Notes: generated by a model not told the origin, from the sequence alone. Positions 37,358-50,900 are shown, counted from the stretch's first letter. The stretch: DNA of 64,000 bases from Sordaria brevicollis (GCA_033439795.1 JAUTDP010000007.1:3326209-3390208), one strand, 5' to 3'. Translations and numbers: made by a program.

Positions 37358-38564
37358 AAGGGGGTGATGTTTACTTTGGTTTCTTGGCAGGTGGTTGAGG
37401 AGGTGACGATGGATGGGAGGGAAAACAGCCGACCAGGTTTCTTCCGGAGTGTTGGTAACCTTTAGATACCTACTAGCTCTCAAGAGAAATGGACCTCATG
37501 AGGAGGACCAGGAGAATACTACTGCAATAGTTGGAGGAAAGGCTCTTTCTCAACTTGAAACTATGATGAGCCATGAGCTCCTGCCTCCGAGTAGTTGAGA
37601 GAGCTGGATGTCGAGAGGAAGTGACGATGGGCGCTGTAGACGTTGAGTGAACCCCTCGCTGGGCTGCAAATGGTGGCTTCAGCACCTGACGGCACCTGCC
37701 CGATGGACTGCCCCGACTGCGAGTCCTTCTCCAACTGAGGTCCCGTCGGTGTCGCATGTGCAGGTGGGGCAGTCGAGATAAGGTTTGGCGATAAGAACCA
37801 TTCAATCGAGGGAATGGAGACTGCGACAGCCCCAGGCGGAGGAACCCTCCAACTGCCGCCTGCTCCCTTGCCTCTACCACACACACCTTGCGCTGGAGGG
37901 ACGGAGTGCACCCCGACTTCCCACTTGCAAATCGCCGCCGGTGTACGGACGATCTGCCTCGTGGGATTCGACGGTTCAGTGTTAGTTGTAACCCGGATTA
38001 TGAAATCCGTTCCCTTTTCTGTCGACTCTTCCATCCTGTCTTTGCTCTCCAGAGTGAACCGTCGCACCATTTTCCGAGATCGTCCTTGATCCGTCTCAGG
38101 TCCCTTGATATCCCCCTCGGTAATGACGACGGAACGGCTTCACCACACCCACATACCGGCCATCTCTCTACCTGCCGGAACTACCATTACTACTACCACC
38201 GTCACCTCCTCGGAACGATATTTTCAGTTTTCGCCTCCCGAGAGGACTCGTCGATAGGTCTTGACAATCCCGAGAACCATTCCTGAAACGAAGGCCTTTG
38301 AATGGCTCTGCTCTGTGTTGCTTCTTGATCCTCCCACCGCAGCCTTGTGTTCGCATCTCGCCTCGCCTCGCCTCGCCTTGCATCACCGCAAGCGCTCCAA
38401 AGATTCCACTTGATTAGGCCTGGTGCCTTTTCTACCTTTCAAAATACCACCAGTAATAATTTCAGCCATAACAGCTCCGAATAACCCTTCAGTCCACCTT
38501 CAAACGCTGCTGCCACGATATATACGAATCACGAAACCGACGACCCCTTCCCCATTGCCCAGCT
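37358..38564. other. Intergenic between monooxygenase fusion and FYVE-RING gene
   Basis: Contains the 3' end of the monooxygenase transcript and the promoter and leader of the FYVE-RING gene. The leader is C-rich with CT tracts. Open frames here are overlapping and unsupported. Confidence 0.45.
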
Positions 38565-40265
38565 ATGGCTACCCGTGATGATCTCGGTTCCTCTCGGGAC
38601 AGAGCTATAAACATTAGCAGCGACTCAGAGTCTGATTCGCCCTACGGCCGAAGCCGTCATCCTACTGTTAACACACCGCCGCCAATATGCCAATGGCGTA
38701 ACTCGACCTTCCACGATCAGGAATGCTCACGCTACTTTGACTGCCCGACACATACAATAGAGCGAGTTATGTCGGACGGAGAATCGGAGGATGATGAGGA
38801 AGGTAGGGCACCTCTACATCAGCCAGACGAGTACGACGAGGAGGAACGGTCGCAGCCTGGGGATGTGTCTCCCCTCAGCGAGAGCGAGGATGAGGGAGGT
38901 GTGGCCATACGCAGTCCGGACGCTTCTCGGGGCGTGTCACCCTTGCCTCCAAGCTCAGAAAGGGGAGGTCATGAAGCAAGTCCGTTGGCGGGAACAGAAA
39001 ACGATCCCATGCGGGAGGAACAACATGGAGCCGACGTATCACCGGCCAATGCTGGCAATATTCACTCGGCACCAAATATGGGATCGGCCCAGAACCCGAT
39101 CATTGTCAACGATTCCCCTGTGCACACAAGAGAACAACCGCAGCTTGGGTACTTCGCGCAGCGTATTACCAATACCGAAGAGTATGGCTCCGGGACGCCA
39201 ACGACACCGAGCCCAGGACCGTCGCGTGGCGGTGTACCTTCGAGACTGCGAGAAGTATTTGAAAACCCACCGACTCCCACCACAGATCTTTCACCAAGGC
39301 TGGTACGAGGTTTGTCTCAGCAACCCCCACCGGCACAGCGTAGAGTTCTGGAGGAGATAGTGCTTCCTCGGTGGCAGCCAGATGCCGAGGTGACTTACTG
39401 TCCCATTTGCCATACTCAGTTCAGCATTTTTGTTAGGAAGCATCATTGCAGGTATGTTGTTGAGTTTTGGCCTTGACAACTATTGAATGGTTACTTACCT
39501 CTGTATCAGAAAATGCGGGCGCGTGGTATGCAATTCCTGCTCGCCTCATAGAATTACGATCCCGTACCAATATATCGTACAACCGCCCGGAACGCCCCGT
39601 GCAGCTCCGAGATACCCGGGCTCGTCGTTTCTGGGTGGAGAATCTCGGTCCCCGGACTTCAGTGCTCTCGGCGGCGGCGAGCGGGTTAGGTTATGCAACC
39701 CCTGTGTTCCAGATCCCAACACGGCTCCGCCGCAGCAAACACAAGCTCAGGGGTCAAGCCATTCGAGGTCTCACAGCAATGTCGCCGGTGGATCTGGAGG
39801 TGGCAGTGGCAGTGAGGCCGCCTCGCCCGGATACAGCAACAGATGGAGCTCGTATTTTGGGCCATCAACCCCATCCGATGGGCAGTCAAGACATAGAAGT
39901 GTCACTCTGGTACGTGAGGTCGTTTATGATTTTCTTGCTTTCCTACTTTATTTCTTTGACCTGCATCCAACTCCTAACATCTATCGCCCCATAGCAACCC
40001 ACCGTCACGACGGTGCCATCCAGATCCAACACCTTCTTCGTCTCCACAGGCCCGATGGAAAGCCGCATCATGTCCGGCACTCCACCGGTATACTACCAGT
40101 CCGGCTCCTCAGCCCATTCTCACCCATATCGTGGGCCAACATCACAGCAACGATACCGGTCCCTCCTAGATATTGGTGAGCGGCCTGGACCATCTGCTGG
40201 ACCGTCCTCGTCATCCAGCCCAGACATTCATCGCCGTTTGCCTCCAACACCAGGGTCACATCGTC

Positions 40266-40313
<48 letters not shown>

Positions 40314-40738
40314 ACATCATTCCCGAGGAAGATGAGTGTCCGGTCTGCCATAGGGAGCTACCATCGCGCAACCTTCCCAACTTTGAGACCCTGCGTGAAT
40401 CCCATATCAACCAATGCATCGCCTCACACAGCGCCTACAACGGCGGCGTCCGCCCAGCAGCAGCAACGACCGACGAGAGCGGAGAGGGCAGCAGTGGAAC
40501 TAATAGTTCACTACCGCCCGCGCCACCACGGCGGACCGGCATGTTCCCATACACAGCGACGGAAAAGGACTGCGTGGACTCGGCCGAGTGTACGATATGC
40601 TTGGAGGAGTTTGAGCCGGGTGTGGCCATGGCCAGGCTGGAGTGTCTGTGCCGGTTTCACAGGGCGTGTATCAGTGCCTGGTGGGAGAGACATCCGGGGA
40701 GATGTCCTATGCATCAGCATGATGGGTTTGGATATTGA
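38565..40738 (+). CDS. pib1: FYVE and RING finger E3 ubiquitin ligase, Pib1-like (676 aa)
   Basis: Three exons: 38,565-39,451, 39,510-39,909 and 39,995-40,738. The first ~270 residues are acidic, Ser/Pro-rich and look disordered. The FYVE zinc finger follows: C279-x2-C282, the RKHHCR signature ending at C295/R296, C298, C303-x2-C306 and C358-x2-C361, with a long insert before the last pair. A Ser/Gly-rich linker has a poly-His run and QQQQ (about 40,260-40,315). An extra CPVC zinc-binding-like segment follows, and a C-terminal RING lies at 628-669 (C628, C631, C646, C648, H651, C654, C666, H669) ending CPMH, as in ZNRF-type RINGs. Yeast Pib1 combines FYVE and RING, binds PI3P on endosomes and vacuoles, and ubiquitinates cargo; the same role is inferred here. 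Intron 1 splits the FYVE signature. Confidence 0.88.
40262..40320 (+). repeat. CAC/CAT-CAG trinucleotide run (poly-His, poly-Gln)
   Basis: CACCACCAC then CATCAT repeats followed by CAGCAGCAG, encoding about 12 histidines and 4 glutamines in the linker of the FYVE-RING protein. The mixture of CAC and CAT codons argues for older expansion. Confidence 0.85.
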
Positions 40739-41859
40739 TCGAGTCTGATCAGGTTTCTGGAACTACCACTTACGAATGTTCATGGGTTATTATTTCTTTC
40801 TATGGGAGTTGGGTCATCATTGCGTGGTGCTTTCTGTCTTACTCAGTGCATGGCATTGTTGGAATTTTGAAGTCATTGATTAAATGGTTTTGTACCGGGC
40901 AAGTTTCCCGACATGAGAAGGGATGCATAGCGAAACTACAATATCAGATAGAAATGAGTGTATACCTCTACTGCTGGCACTGGGGTTGATTGTAACTGAA
41001 TTCATCAGACTTGGACTTGTTGTTGCATCCCTATACTCCACCATATCTGTCTCCAACTACCGCAGAGATACCATCGACTATTGCCCAGTATCTCGCAAGT
41101 CAATTCCATAGGTAGGCCATTTGACATCGGAAGCGGTATGCCGAAAACCGTGACCGACTCTTTTCGTATGGTTTACCTCACACATGACCCGTGGTTTCGG
41201 ATTCAGATATCCACGGTAGGGCGATAGGCAGGGACCGCTGAAGGTTACAGGGGGCTTGCAGCAGTTGGGAACAAGCTAAACTGCAAGTCGAAGGTCTAAG
41301 AGATAAGATAACGAATAGGGCGGGGTGCCGCGGGGCTCCTCCACTGTTACGGGGATGTTTTTAGCTTCCGCTCGCCGCTCTTTCTCCGCTCTCCGGGGGG
41401 ACGGGGACCGCTGCTTCGGCACGCCCCGTTCGTTGTCACCAACTAAGCCAAGTGACAATCGGTCGGATGCGCTGTCTTTCACCTTTTAGCCGTAGTCGTA
41501 CGCGTGTTACCTCTGGAAATAGTCCGGGGAACCCAAGGAGACCGACGGGAACGGGAAAGTATTAAACAATGGTTACCGCCACTAAAAGGGAAGGAAAGGA
41601 ACTTAAAGGGACGGAAGAGTCTGTATAACACTCTTGAACTTCCAACTCCTTAAATCGTAGCACAATCACTTCATTATAGACCGACTCAAGCCGAGGTTGT
41701 TAGGTTCAAAGCGTTCGAGTAGCTTATTTGTTCTCTCTTCAGAACTTTCACAATTCATCAGCGACTTGAATCCATCTTCCACCATCACATCACCAAATCT
41801 TTGTAACAGATCAAGGCAGCCTCAAGCACATCTTCACCATACAGACTAAATAAACGACA
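40739..41859. other. Intergenic between FYVE-RING gene and cytidine deaminase
   Basis: No coding or RNA signal found. The last 200 bases before 41,860 are a C/A-rich leader typical of highly expressed fungal genes. Confidence 0.45.
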
Positions 41860-42269
41860 ATGGCCCCCCCAACACCCCCCATCCTCAACGGCCACTCCGA
41901 AACCGACATTGCCCAAGTCTGCAACCTCTACTCCCTCACCCCCACCGAGTTCGCCGAGCTCCGCGACCGCGCCGTAGCCGCCAAGGCAACCTCCTACAGC
42001 CCTTACAGCAAGTTCCGCGTCGGCGCCGTTTTGCTTTCCAACGGCAAGCTCCAACAAGATGGAAAGACCATCGTTCGCAGCAACGATGAGGTGACGTACA
42101 CTCCCGGCGCCAACGTGGAAAACGCTTCTTACCCCGTCACCACGTGTGCCGAGCGCGTGGCGTTTGGAAGGGCCATTACCGAGGGTCATAGGGGATTCAA
42201 GGCCGTGGCTGTGGCGACGGATATTAGTCCGCCGGCGAGTCCGTGTGGGATGTGTAGGCAGTTGTGAGT

Positions 42270-42310
<41 letters not shown>

Positions 42311-42570
42311 CCTTCCTTTACCTCGCCTGGTAAGAGGAAAAAGGCTTGGGTGGCTGACAGAAGAGAAAAGTATCCGCGAGTTCTGCGAGTTGAGCATGCC
42401 TATTCTCATGTTTGATAAGGATGAGAATTTCTCGGTTTTGAGACTTGAGGATGTGAGTAGTACAATCCCATGTTCACCTTCGAAGGAAATTTGCTGACCA
42501 CTTCATATCTGTCTAGCTGCTTCCCTTGTCGTTTGGACCTGATCAGATGGGTATTGAGGGTTCTGCTTAA
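41860..42570 (+). CDS. cdd1: Cytidine deaminase (179 aa)
   Basis: Three exons: 41,860-42,263, 42,371-42,452 and 42,517-42,570. It deaminates cytidine and deoxycytidine to uridine forms in pyrimidine salvage. The zinc site is complete: C96-A-E98 in TTCAERVAF (E98 the proton shuttle) and C129-x2-C132 in SPCGMCRQ. Substrate residues are seen in NVENASYP. Length and motifs fit the small homotetrameric cytidine deaminases (Cdd1 type). The acceptor of intron 1 (GAAAAG) was chosen because it restores CRQFIREFC, conserved in the family. An N-terminal ~25-residue Pro-rich extension precedes the domain. Intron 1 contains a 40-base T run. The gene is convergent with the ABC transporter. Confidence 0.92.
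42271..42310 (+). repeat. T40 homopolymer inside intron 1 of the cytidine deaminase gene
   Basis: Forty consecutive T residues begin seven bases after the GTGAGTG donor start. The length is likely to be unstable or misestimated by sequencing. It lies between donor and branch site (GGCTGACAG at about 42,352). Confidence 0.9.
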
Positions 42571-43050
42571 GTTTTTTTCTTTCTTTCTTTGACTAAGGCA
42601 TCCAGAGGGGAAAGGGTATGGATTGTGCTTGGTGATGCTGAGCGTATTATATGGGAGAGGAGAGGAGTGAAGCCGAGGGTATAAGGAGGGGGGGAATGAT
42701 ATCATTCATAACGCATTTCAGACAATCAAACAGTTGGTGAACGCACGATCAAAGACTCTCGCTATTTGCCTGAACTTAAGACAAGCAAGCGCCAAATTGC
42801 AGACTGCTGGAACACGCCAATGTCAAATTTTGCAAATATATCTCTTTTTCCGAGTAAATCAAAACGCTACGCCTGACAGCTTTTACCCCTTTCTCAGGAG
42901 AGTATTAATACTCCGCGACGTTTTTCCTATTCCCATACCTCTTTATCCCGCTATTTCAACGGTCATGGCTTGTTCATTCGCTTATAACGAAACAAAGTTC
43001 CATTCATGGATCCTTTTCCAATTTTCTTCCACCCTCTCTTTCCCGTTCAC
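42571..43050. other. Convergent 3' intergenic region
   Basis: Shared 3' flank of the cytidine deaminase (plus) and ABC transporter (minus) genes. No further feature seen. Confidence 0.5.
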
Positions 43051-46000
43051 TCATTTCCCATAAACAATATCCCTCAACTTCTCCTTCTCACCACTCTCCT
43101 CACACATGCCCCTAAACACTCCGCTGCCGCCATCCTTCTCCCACAACTCCCTCGGCGTTCCAAACTCGGCCACTTTGCCATCGCTGAGAACCAGAATGCG
43201 ATCGAAGTCCGCAATCGTGCTCAGACGGTGAGCGATAACGAGCAGCGTAGCATCCGTAAACTCCTCGCGGATCGACCGCTGGATCAGCGCGTCCGTGTGC
43301 ATGTCCACGGCCGAGGTGGCCTCGTCCAGGACCATGACGCGCGGCCTCGAGACGATGGCGCGCGCGAGACAGAGAAGCTGGCGCTGGCCCTGGGAGAGGT
43401 TAAGCCCGCCTTCGGAAATCTGGGAGTCGAGGTTCTTGAAGATGTTGGTGTTCTTGTTCTGGATGGCTCCGGTGGTCGAGCCCTCAGGGGCGGGGGTGGC
43501 GGTCCCGGAGGTAGAAGCGCTGTCGCTGATGAGATGGACGCGCTCGAGCGACTCGCGCAGCTCGGCGTCGGTCTGGTGGTTGAATGGGTCCAGGTTGGAG
43601 CGCACGGTGCCGGAGAAGAGGACAGGATCTTGCGGGATGATGGCCAGGCGAGAGCGCAGGTCGTGCAGCTTAATAGTGGAAATATCGATGCCGTCGATGT
43701 GGATGCTGCCGGAGCGGGCCTCGAGGAAGCGGAAGAGGGCAAGGGTGAGCGAGGATTTGCCGGCGCCGGTACGGCCAACAACGCCGATGCGCTCGTTGCG
43801 GTTGACGCTAAAGGTAAGTCCCTTGAGTACGGGAGGGAGGTCCGGGGCGTAGCTGACAACGAGGTCGTTGACTTCAATGCAGCCGTCGGTAGGCCAAGCG
43901 GCGGGCGGGCTGCTGCCTTCGAGGGACTCGGTTGGGAGCGAAGCGTACTAGAGCTGAGTTAGTGGAAAATCCAAGACCTAATAGGAAGACAAAAGTTGGA
44001 AACATACCTCGACAATTCTCTCGGCAGCATTCATGTTCAGCTCAACGTTGGCATACAGACGAATCGTCCACATGACGCAGTTAGAGAACTCCAAAGCAAA
44101 AGCGAGCGCGAAGCCAGCGAGAGCCGAGTCGATACCAGGGGTGATAAGAATGAGGATCGCGACGAAGGAGGCAAAGAAGGAGCCCACAAGCGACATTCTC
44201 CAACCCATCCACCTGTTGAAGAGCCAGAGATGCCATGTCGCCATGGAGTACTCGTCTACCTTGCGGTACATGCGCTTGATGTAGCCCTCTGACTTGTCAA
44301 AACCACGAATCGTGGCAACACCAGAGAGAGCGGAGCCGAACTGCTCGAAGACGGGTGACTTGGTGGTGCTCTCCAGCCGCTTGACCGGACGAGCGCCCTC
44401 GAGGTACCGGATCGCATAGTAGAGGCAGATGAACAGGAGGAAGCCAGCAAGCAGGACAATGTAAGGTGAGACAAACAGGCCTGCAACAATGACGCCGAGC
44501 AGATTGAGGAAGGAGTTGACGCCAAAGCTGATCGAGTTGGCCATCTGCGAATCGATAATGTTGAAGTCGGATGTGAATCTGTTGAGAATGCGACCCACAG
44601 GAACGGTATCGAGCCAGCGGATGGGGGCCCGGAGAATGGTGAAGTTGAGCTGCCGGAACAGGCCCCTGCTTGCGCGAATGGAGCCAATGTAGATGTAGAG
44701 GAACTTCAGTGTACCGATGATGGATGAGATAAAGGCCAGAAGAACGTAGATGCTGAGGTAATATGTCAGACTGTTATGGCTGTTGATGGATGGAGCGGAC
44801 ATTGTGTGGAGAGACGTCTGCTGCATTCCAGTGCCATATGCGAAGTCCTGCTCTCTCGACACGCTGATGAGACTGTGAGCAGCTTGCTCGTCGTAGTCTC
44901 CAGTCCAAATCTTGAGCCACCATGATCGTCCAATGTTGAGCGCCTGGACGACAACGAAAACCATGAGAGCAACAGTCCAGTAGCTCCAACCACCACTGGC
45001 CACGAGATATTGGTAATATATCTGCTTCTTGACAGCTCCCTTTTCGCGACCCTCATCCTCGACGAACTTGCGAGCGGCAGTCTTGGAGTTGACCTTCTTC
45101 AGAGCGTTAGCATCGGCCTCAGCCTGCTCACCATCGCCATCAACAGAGTCGTCAGAGTTCACAGCAGTGGCGGCTGACTCGTCGGCTTCGATTTCCTCTG
45201 GAGATTCTTCATGACGCTTAATCTGGTCCAAAGCCCCTGCCGCGCGCAGCTTGTCAACCGAACCAGCCTCCAAGACGCCGCCATCGCCAAGCTCAACGAG
45301 ATACTTTGTCTTGGGTTCGCAGAGGGCGACATGGTGGGTGACGAGGATTCTTGTGCGGCCAGTAGCAAGAACACCATTGAGGCACTTGTCAAAGATGTGG
45401 CGGCCGACGTGAGCATCCACGGCCGAGAAGATATCGTCGAGGACAAGGATGCCGGCCCGGGAGTATATGGCTCTAGCCAGTGTGATACGCCATTTCTGGC
45501 CACCGCTGAGGTTGATACCGTTTTGACCAATTTCCGTGTTTTCTCCATCTGTGAGCATTTCCAGATCCTTCTTGAGAGCGCAAACCTCAATAGTCTTATT
45601 GTAACGCTCTTCATCAAAAGGCAGTCCGAAAAGGATGTTCTCCTTGATAGTTGCGTTCTCGATCCAGGGAATCTGGGCTACGTAGGCAATGGCCGAAGGA
45701 ATGATCCAGTTGTCCTTGTTGGCCTTGTCATCATGGCGATCAGCCAGCGAAGGCGCCCTCGGTACGAACAAGGTGCCTTCAAGGACATCGACTTCGCCGA
45801 GAATAGCAGACAGCATCAAACTCTTTCCTGTTCCCGTCTTGCCGGAGATGACCGATAGCTCTCCTTTGGGGAAGGTGACGCTGATATTGCGGAGAACGAA
45901 CCTGTCCTCCTCGTCGATAGCTTCGTCCGAAGGCCATGCGATAGAAGCGTTTTGGAATGACACCTCTTCAGCATCCTGCGAGACAACCGTCACCTCGGGG

Positions 46001-47904
46001 GAGTCCAAATATTCCTGCATACGCTTGATCGAAATCCACGCATCAAGCAGGTCAGTGGTAAGCTCAGGAATGACCGACAGCGTCACTTCGAGGCCTCTGA
46101 AGACACCAAGACTGACGAAGGCGACAGAGGGCGTCAAGACACCATTCAAAGCGGCATAGACGGCCAAGGAAATAGCCGAGAGGAGGATAGGACTAGTGAC
46201 CCAGCAGGCAAGGAGAGCCGTGTCGGCCATGAACACTTTCCAGACAGCACCGAGTTCCCTGTCGCGGACCGAGCCGATCTTGTTTTCCCACTCGGGTTCC
46301 AAAGCAGAGAACTTGATCTGTCTGATGCCCTGGAGGGCCTCGGTGACGACGCCCATCTTTTCGTCTCTGACCTTCATCAGTTTATCCTGAGCGGCAGCAT
46401 ATTTCTTGGAGAAGTGAATGTTCACTGGCATGATGGCAAGCATGGCAGAGAAACCCGCCAGAAGAGCCTTCCAGCCCAGAAGGTTGGTCAAGAATGTGAG
46501 CGAAACGATGAGCTTGAACAGACTGCCAGGGAACATGTTCTGGTAAGTTGAAAAGTCCGAGACACGCTTCGCATCGACACCAATCAAGTTCACGGTGTTC
46601 TGCTTGCCCTTCTTGAGCTCATCAGAGTCATCCTCGTCCTCGGCCTCAACTTCCGCCGCTGGCTCAGGTGGCGGTGCATCGGATGGTGCTCCCTCTCCAG
46701 TCGGCCCAGCAACAAGGGGTTCGCCGGGCTCGGTAGCCTTTTCCTTCTCCTTCGCCTTTCCAGCACCCTTGACATCCTTCTTGCGCATCGACTTTTCAAA
46801 GATGAGCGCAGAAAGCTGAGCGCGAATGGGAATGGCAAGATCGGACCACGAGAGCCAGAAGACGTAGGCTTCCACCCACGACTGGGCAATCATGGCCACT
46901 CCAAGGAAGAAAACCCAGTACCAGACGCCGAATCCGTAGCTGGTGCCAACCTCGGGGTTCTCCAAGATGCGCAAGAGCTGCAAGATCACCCACTGCGGGG
47001 AGAAGTTCAAAAAGGCCGTGCAGAGAGTCAAACCCCACTGCAAGGAGAATGCTTTCTTGTGAGCGAGGATCACGGACAACCAAAGGTTGTGGCGGTAGTT
47101 GCGGCGCTTCCAGTCGGCCGATGTATCCGCAGCTCGGCAAAAATGGTCAGGTCTGTTGAGATCGGTCAAGTCGAGATCCCTCTTCTTGACCGCAAGATCC
47201 AGAATCTTACTGGGCCACGCATACGTGAAGCGGCTTAGAGCTGATCCGGTAAACATCCTGTCAACCTGCTCCCCATCGATAAAGACATCGGGTCTCCGGG
47301 GAATGGACAAACTGGCAATTGCCAGCGTTCCAGCCAGCGCAAGCTCAATGGCACGAAGGACAAACAAGGTGCGATTGTGGTCCCAGAGAGATTCCGAAGC
47401 ATCAGCACCCTGGACGAACAGGATGGCACTGAGTACTGCGGAAGACAGGAAAGAGTAGATACCGAGATCAAAAGCCTGCACCGACTTCCTGGATGAGGCT
47501 ATCGTAATACCCTGGAACAATAACGCACCCTATATCTCCAAAGTCAGCTACCTCTGCAACGATAAAACCTGACAAGCGCAAGGACAAATCCATACCCATG
47601 CTCCAGTAGATAGCCAGTCGTTCAACGAACTGGTCTTCTGATTTGTCGACAGTAGCGCAATGGCGATAGACAAAGTAAAACCGGCAGCGGCAGAGAGCAA
47701 GATCACTGTCTTGGGAACCTTGGCTGAATAAGCCCTTTGGGACTCGACGGTCGCCTTGCCGTCGGCATCTTCGTAGAGAACTTCCTGTCGTGCCTCGCGC
47801 TTTCTGAACCGCTGAACGAACCCGGACACAGCAGGCAAGGAGCCGAGGCCAACGAGGGCAAGGCCAGTCACGACCACTGCAAAACGAGATTCATTGCGTG
47901 TCAT
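43051..47904 (-). CDS. ABC transporter, ABCC/MRP subfamily, Ybt1/Vmr1-like (1575 aa)
   Basis: Three exons: 47,904-47,596, 47,529-44,008 and 43,947-43,051; both introns are phase 0. An N-terminal hydrophobic region (about four or five helices to residue ~180) precedes TMD1. NBD1 has Walker A GKTGTGKS at 666-673, signature LSGGQ at 777-781 and Walker B ILVLDD at 797-802, where aspartate replaces the catalytic glutamate. TMD2 spans about 980-1270. NBD2 has Walker A GRTGAGKS at 1335-1342, signature LSQGQ at 1461-1465 and Walker B MVLDE at 1482-1486 with the catalytic glutamate kept. This asymmetry is usual for ABCC proteins. TMD1 carries an acidic/Pro-rich cytoplasmic insert (about residues 355-415) and NBD2 a Ser/Thr-rich insert before its signature, as in fungal Ybt1/Vmr1-type vacuolar transporters. 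It probably exports organic anions or conjugates into the vacuole; substrate unknown. Confidence 0.92.
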
Positions 47905-50900
47905 GGCCAGCTAAGGAATTTTTTGGGGGTCGTGTACTGTGCAAGATCACACGAAAACTTCGGTAACGCGTCTGGCTGGTTGCCGATACGGCCAACAAGG
48001 CTTTGTGACCGGACCTCGGAACGTGCGTAGTGCTTGTATCGCACCACAGCGCCCCTCGCTTTTCTTTGATGTCGGGGAGAGAGAAAAAACCGACAATCAA
48101 AATGGCGAAAATTTGTCGAATGGGGGAGGGAGGGATGGGCCTGAGCTCAACGTTGAGGTCGGGTATTCTCAACCATCCACTAAAACTGGGTAAGGGAAAG
48201 AGAGGAAGCAAGAAGAAAACCGAAAGGAAGGAAGAGGATACTCGGAGAATAAATGAAGGAGGCCGACTGCTTTAGATACTTCTCGTTTATCTAGACAGAC
48301 GCCTCTCTCCGGAGGGGAGGTGTGCATATTGAATAAAAAAAAAGTTGAAAGCGGCGAATCCTACCAATTGACGCACAGGGATTGGCCTAATCCGCTATCA
48401 ATAATACAGCGCGATCCACTCATACCTAAAAGGCAGGAGGATCCTGGGCACTTGCTTGTCTGCTTGTGTAAGCCAGCAAAGACGGCCAACGACACACAAG
48501 CGCTGACCCAAGCAAAACTATGAGGTATGAACAAACTCAGGACCCCTACCTTTTGCCCTTTTGCACTTTCATCAAAAAAGAGCACGTTGGCTGTCATCTT
48601 GTCAGCACAAGGGTATCATGATTATCGAGACACACCCGTCCCTTCTGGATGGAACGAACCCCGCAGCGTATGGTGGTGTAAGACAATCGTGCAACGGGCA
48701 GCCAGCAGTATGGGTTCATCCGTCATCGTTCGGGTTAGAGGCGGAAGAGAGATGATTGTCTTGACTCACATGGTGAGTAGATGTCGAAAACCCTGGGCTG
48801 AAAGGGAGAAGTGAGATAACGAACGACCGCTCATATTCTCATGCAGTTCCATAGGCTGACAGCCGGGCACTATAGACAACCCTTTGAAATCACCTGTACT
48901 GCCACGCTGGGAATCCATGTAGTGAAGTAGGTACACCGCATGCATCCATACTGCATACATATAGAGCTGCTGCCAGGCCGTACATCCCGTCATGCCTTCA
49001 ACGCAACCTTGACAGGAGGGCGGATTTCCCAGCCAGGTATAGACTCGAACATGCCCCCTACCTAGAAAGGCAGGAGAAATATATGATGTGACTCACCGGG
49101 ACCTGCAATCCTCCCCGGATTTTTAGCTTGGAATACTGTCCGGGGCAGAGCGCAAAAGTGATATGCAGCCGTGTGTGTTGTCGTCGGAGCAGAAGACAGC
49201 CTCATCCACTGGAAAATAGTACGAAGCTTGATTTTCTTAGCAGGGCCGGCTAGGTAGGTACGTACCGCTTGCGATACGCCATTCTGCAAAGATGCGGCGC
49301 AATTTGACCGTCGACATCTTGGGTTTTGGCTTGGCGGATATCCGGCAATTACCTTTGACCTGTTATCCGGGTTGTCCATCATGTCGGGTAGCGTAACTCA
49401 CGGAAATAAACCTTCGTGCGCAGGAGTTATCGGCACCGCGAATATAAACAGATGCAATATCTGTGTGTACGGTGGCTCTTTTGTGATGCTAAATCGACTT
49501 TGTCCGCACTTATCAACTGCCGCAGTTGTCGCCGGTTTTTGGAATAGGCGCAGATGATACCCCCTGCGCCAAAAGTCTTGATGTAAGCAACTCATAGAAC
49601 GCTCGGTAGCTTTCGTGGCGTCCAGCGCAAAACCAATGAAAGAGCCGCTCCGGGTCGCTGAGCCGTGCGGCGAAGGAAAAGCACAAAAGCCGTTCTGGAT
49701 GACTCTCGTGAGAGTCCAACGCATTGGCTCTCAAACCCGGTGGCAGCTTTAAACTTGCTGTGGTGGTTCAACCTTCATGTAATATGATGCTTTGGGGAAC
49801 ATCTCCATATTGATGAGGCGAAACAAGCCGAGACATGTAATTACCACAGCATCTTGAGAAAGCCATCAAGTCGGACAGCATGCGGAATTGGTTTCGAAGT
49901 AAGACGATAATCCTAGAAGCAAGCATTTGACCCAACATATGAAGATCAAGGCAGAGTCACTGACACTCGGAAACCTGGGGAATGTGCTTGTACATCAGCT
50001 CAAACGATGTTAGCTCGAGATGGGAAAGCATTATAGTTAGATGCACTACAACGCTACCTAAGGAAAGGAAGTGTGTGGGGGACATGCCTGAGTGACCGAG
50101 CAGCCTCTCTGCTCAAATGTGACACTATCTCCGCAAGAATAAGCATAGAGTAGCATCCAACAAGGCGGTAAGGTGGTAAGCCGATGAATTGATAACATCT
50201 TTGCTTCGCCGGTGACTCTTTCAACGTCTTCCCCTCACCGTCACCACCTTTATATTCATTGGCGTTGCTGATCGGGCTGTGTGCCTTGCTGTGAAGCATC
50301 AGCTCTGGTTTCCATTGACTCTCCTTCTCATTCTGATTCATTGTCATCCAGTTCATTTCTCTTGGTTGATTTCAACTCGGGAGGTTGGGAAGACAAGGAG
50401 AAGATATTGTCTAGGTGTGAATGGAAACGAGCGGGCTGTTGACGGGTGACACACTAACGGATTTTGGGGCAGATTCTGCAATAAATTGTTAGTGAGCTCG
50501 GACTCCAATCAACCTTCGGACTTTGGTCATGGACGCCTTCGGTTTGGCTCCATCGCCATCATGGGAAAGAGACATAAAGCTGTGTCCCGACGCCTCGATA
50601 TTGGAACCTGAGCCGTGATAAGAGGGCTCAAGGCCGCTCATCTAAAGTCCGGATTGTATAAAGACGAGTGGCTGGGGCCATGTGGTTCCCTCTCGGTGCC
50701 ACCAAGCTGGTTGTCGCTGACACTTGCGATCTGAGAGCAACCGCGGAGAAGCAAGCACTGATGTCCATCATCTGCCGTCAAATGAAGCTTGACTACGATT
50801 TTGGGTCTAGGGAGGCGGCTGAACCAGACGGAGAACCCAGCTCATGTCGATGGGAGACAGACTGGAGATTGTAAGCGGATCTCTTGCTCTTTCCAGAATC

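Noticed and set aside
42146..42497. Poly-Phe/poly-Lys open frames over the cytidine deaminase intron
   Set aside because: They are created by the T40 run and cross a well-supported intron.
43006..43962. 318-codon plus-strand frame
   Set aside because: Antisense shadow of the well-supported NBD2 exon of the ABC transporter.
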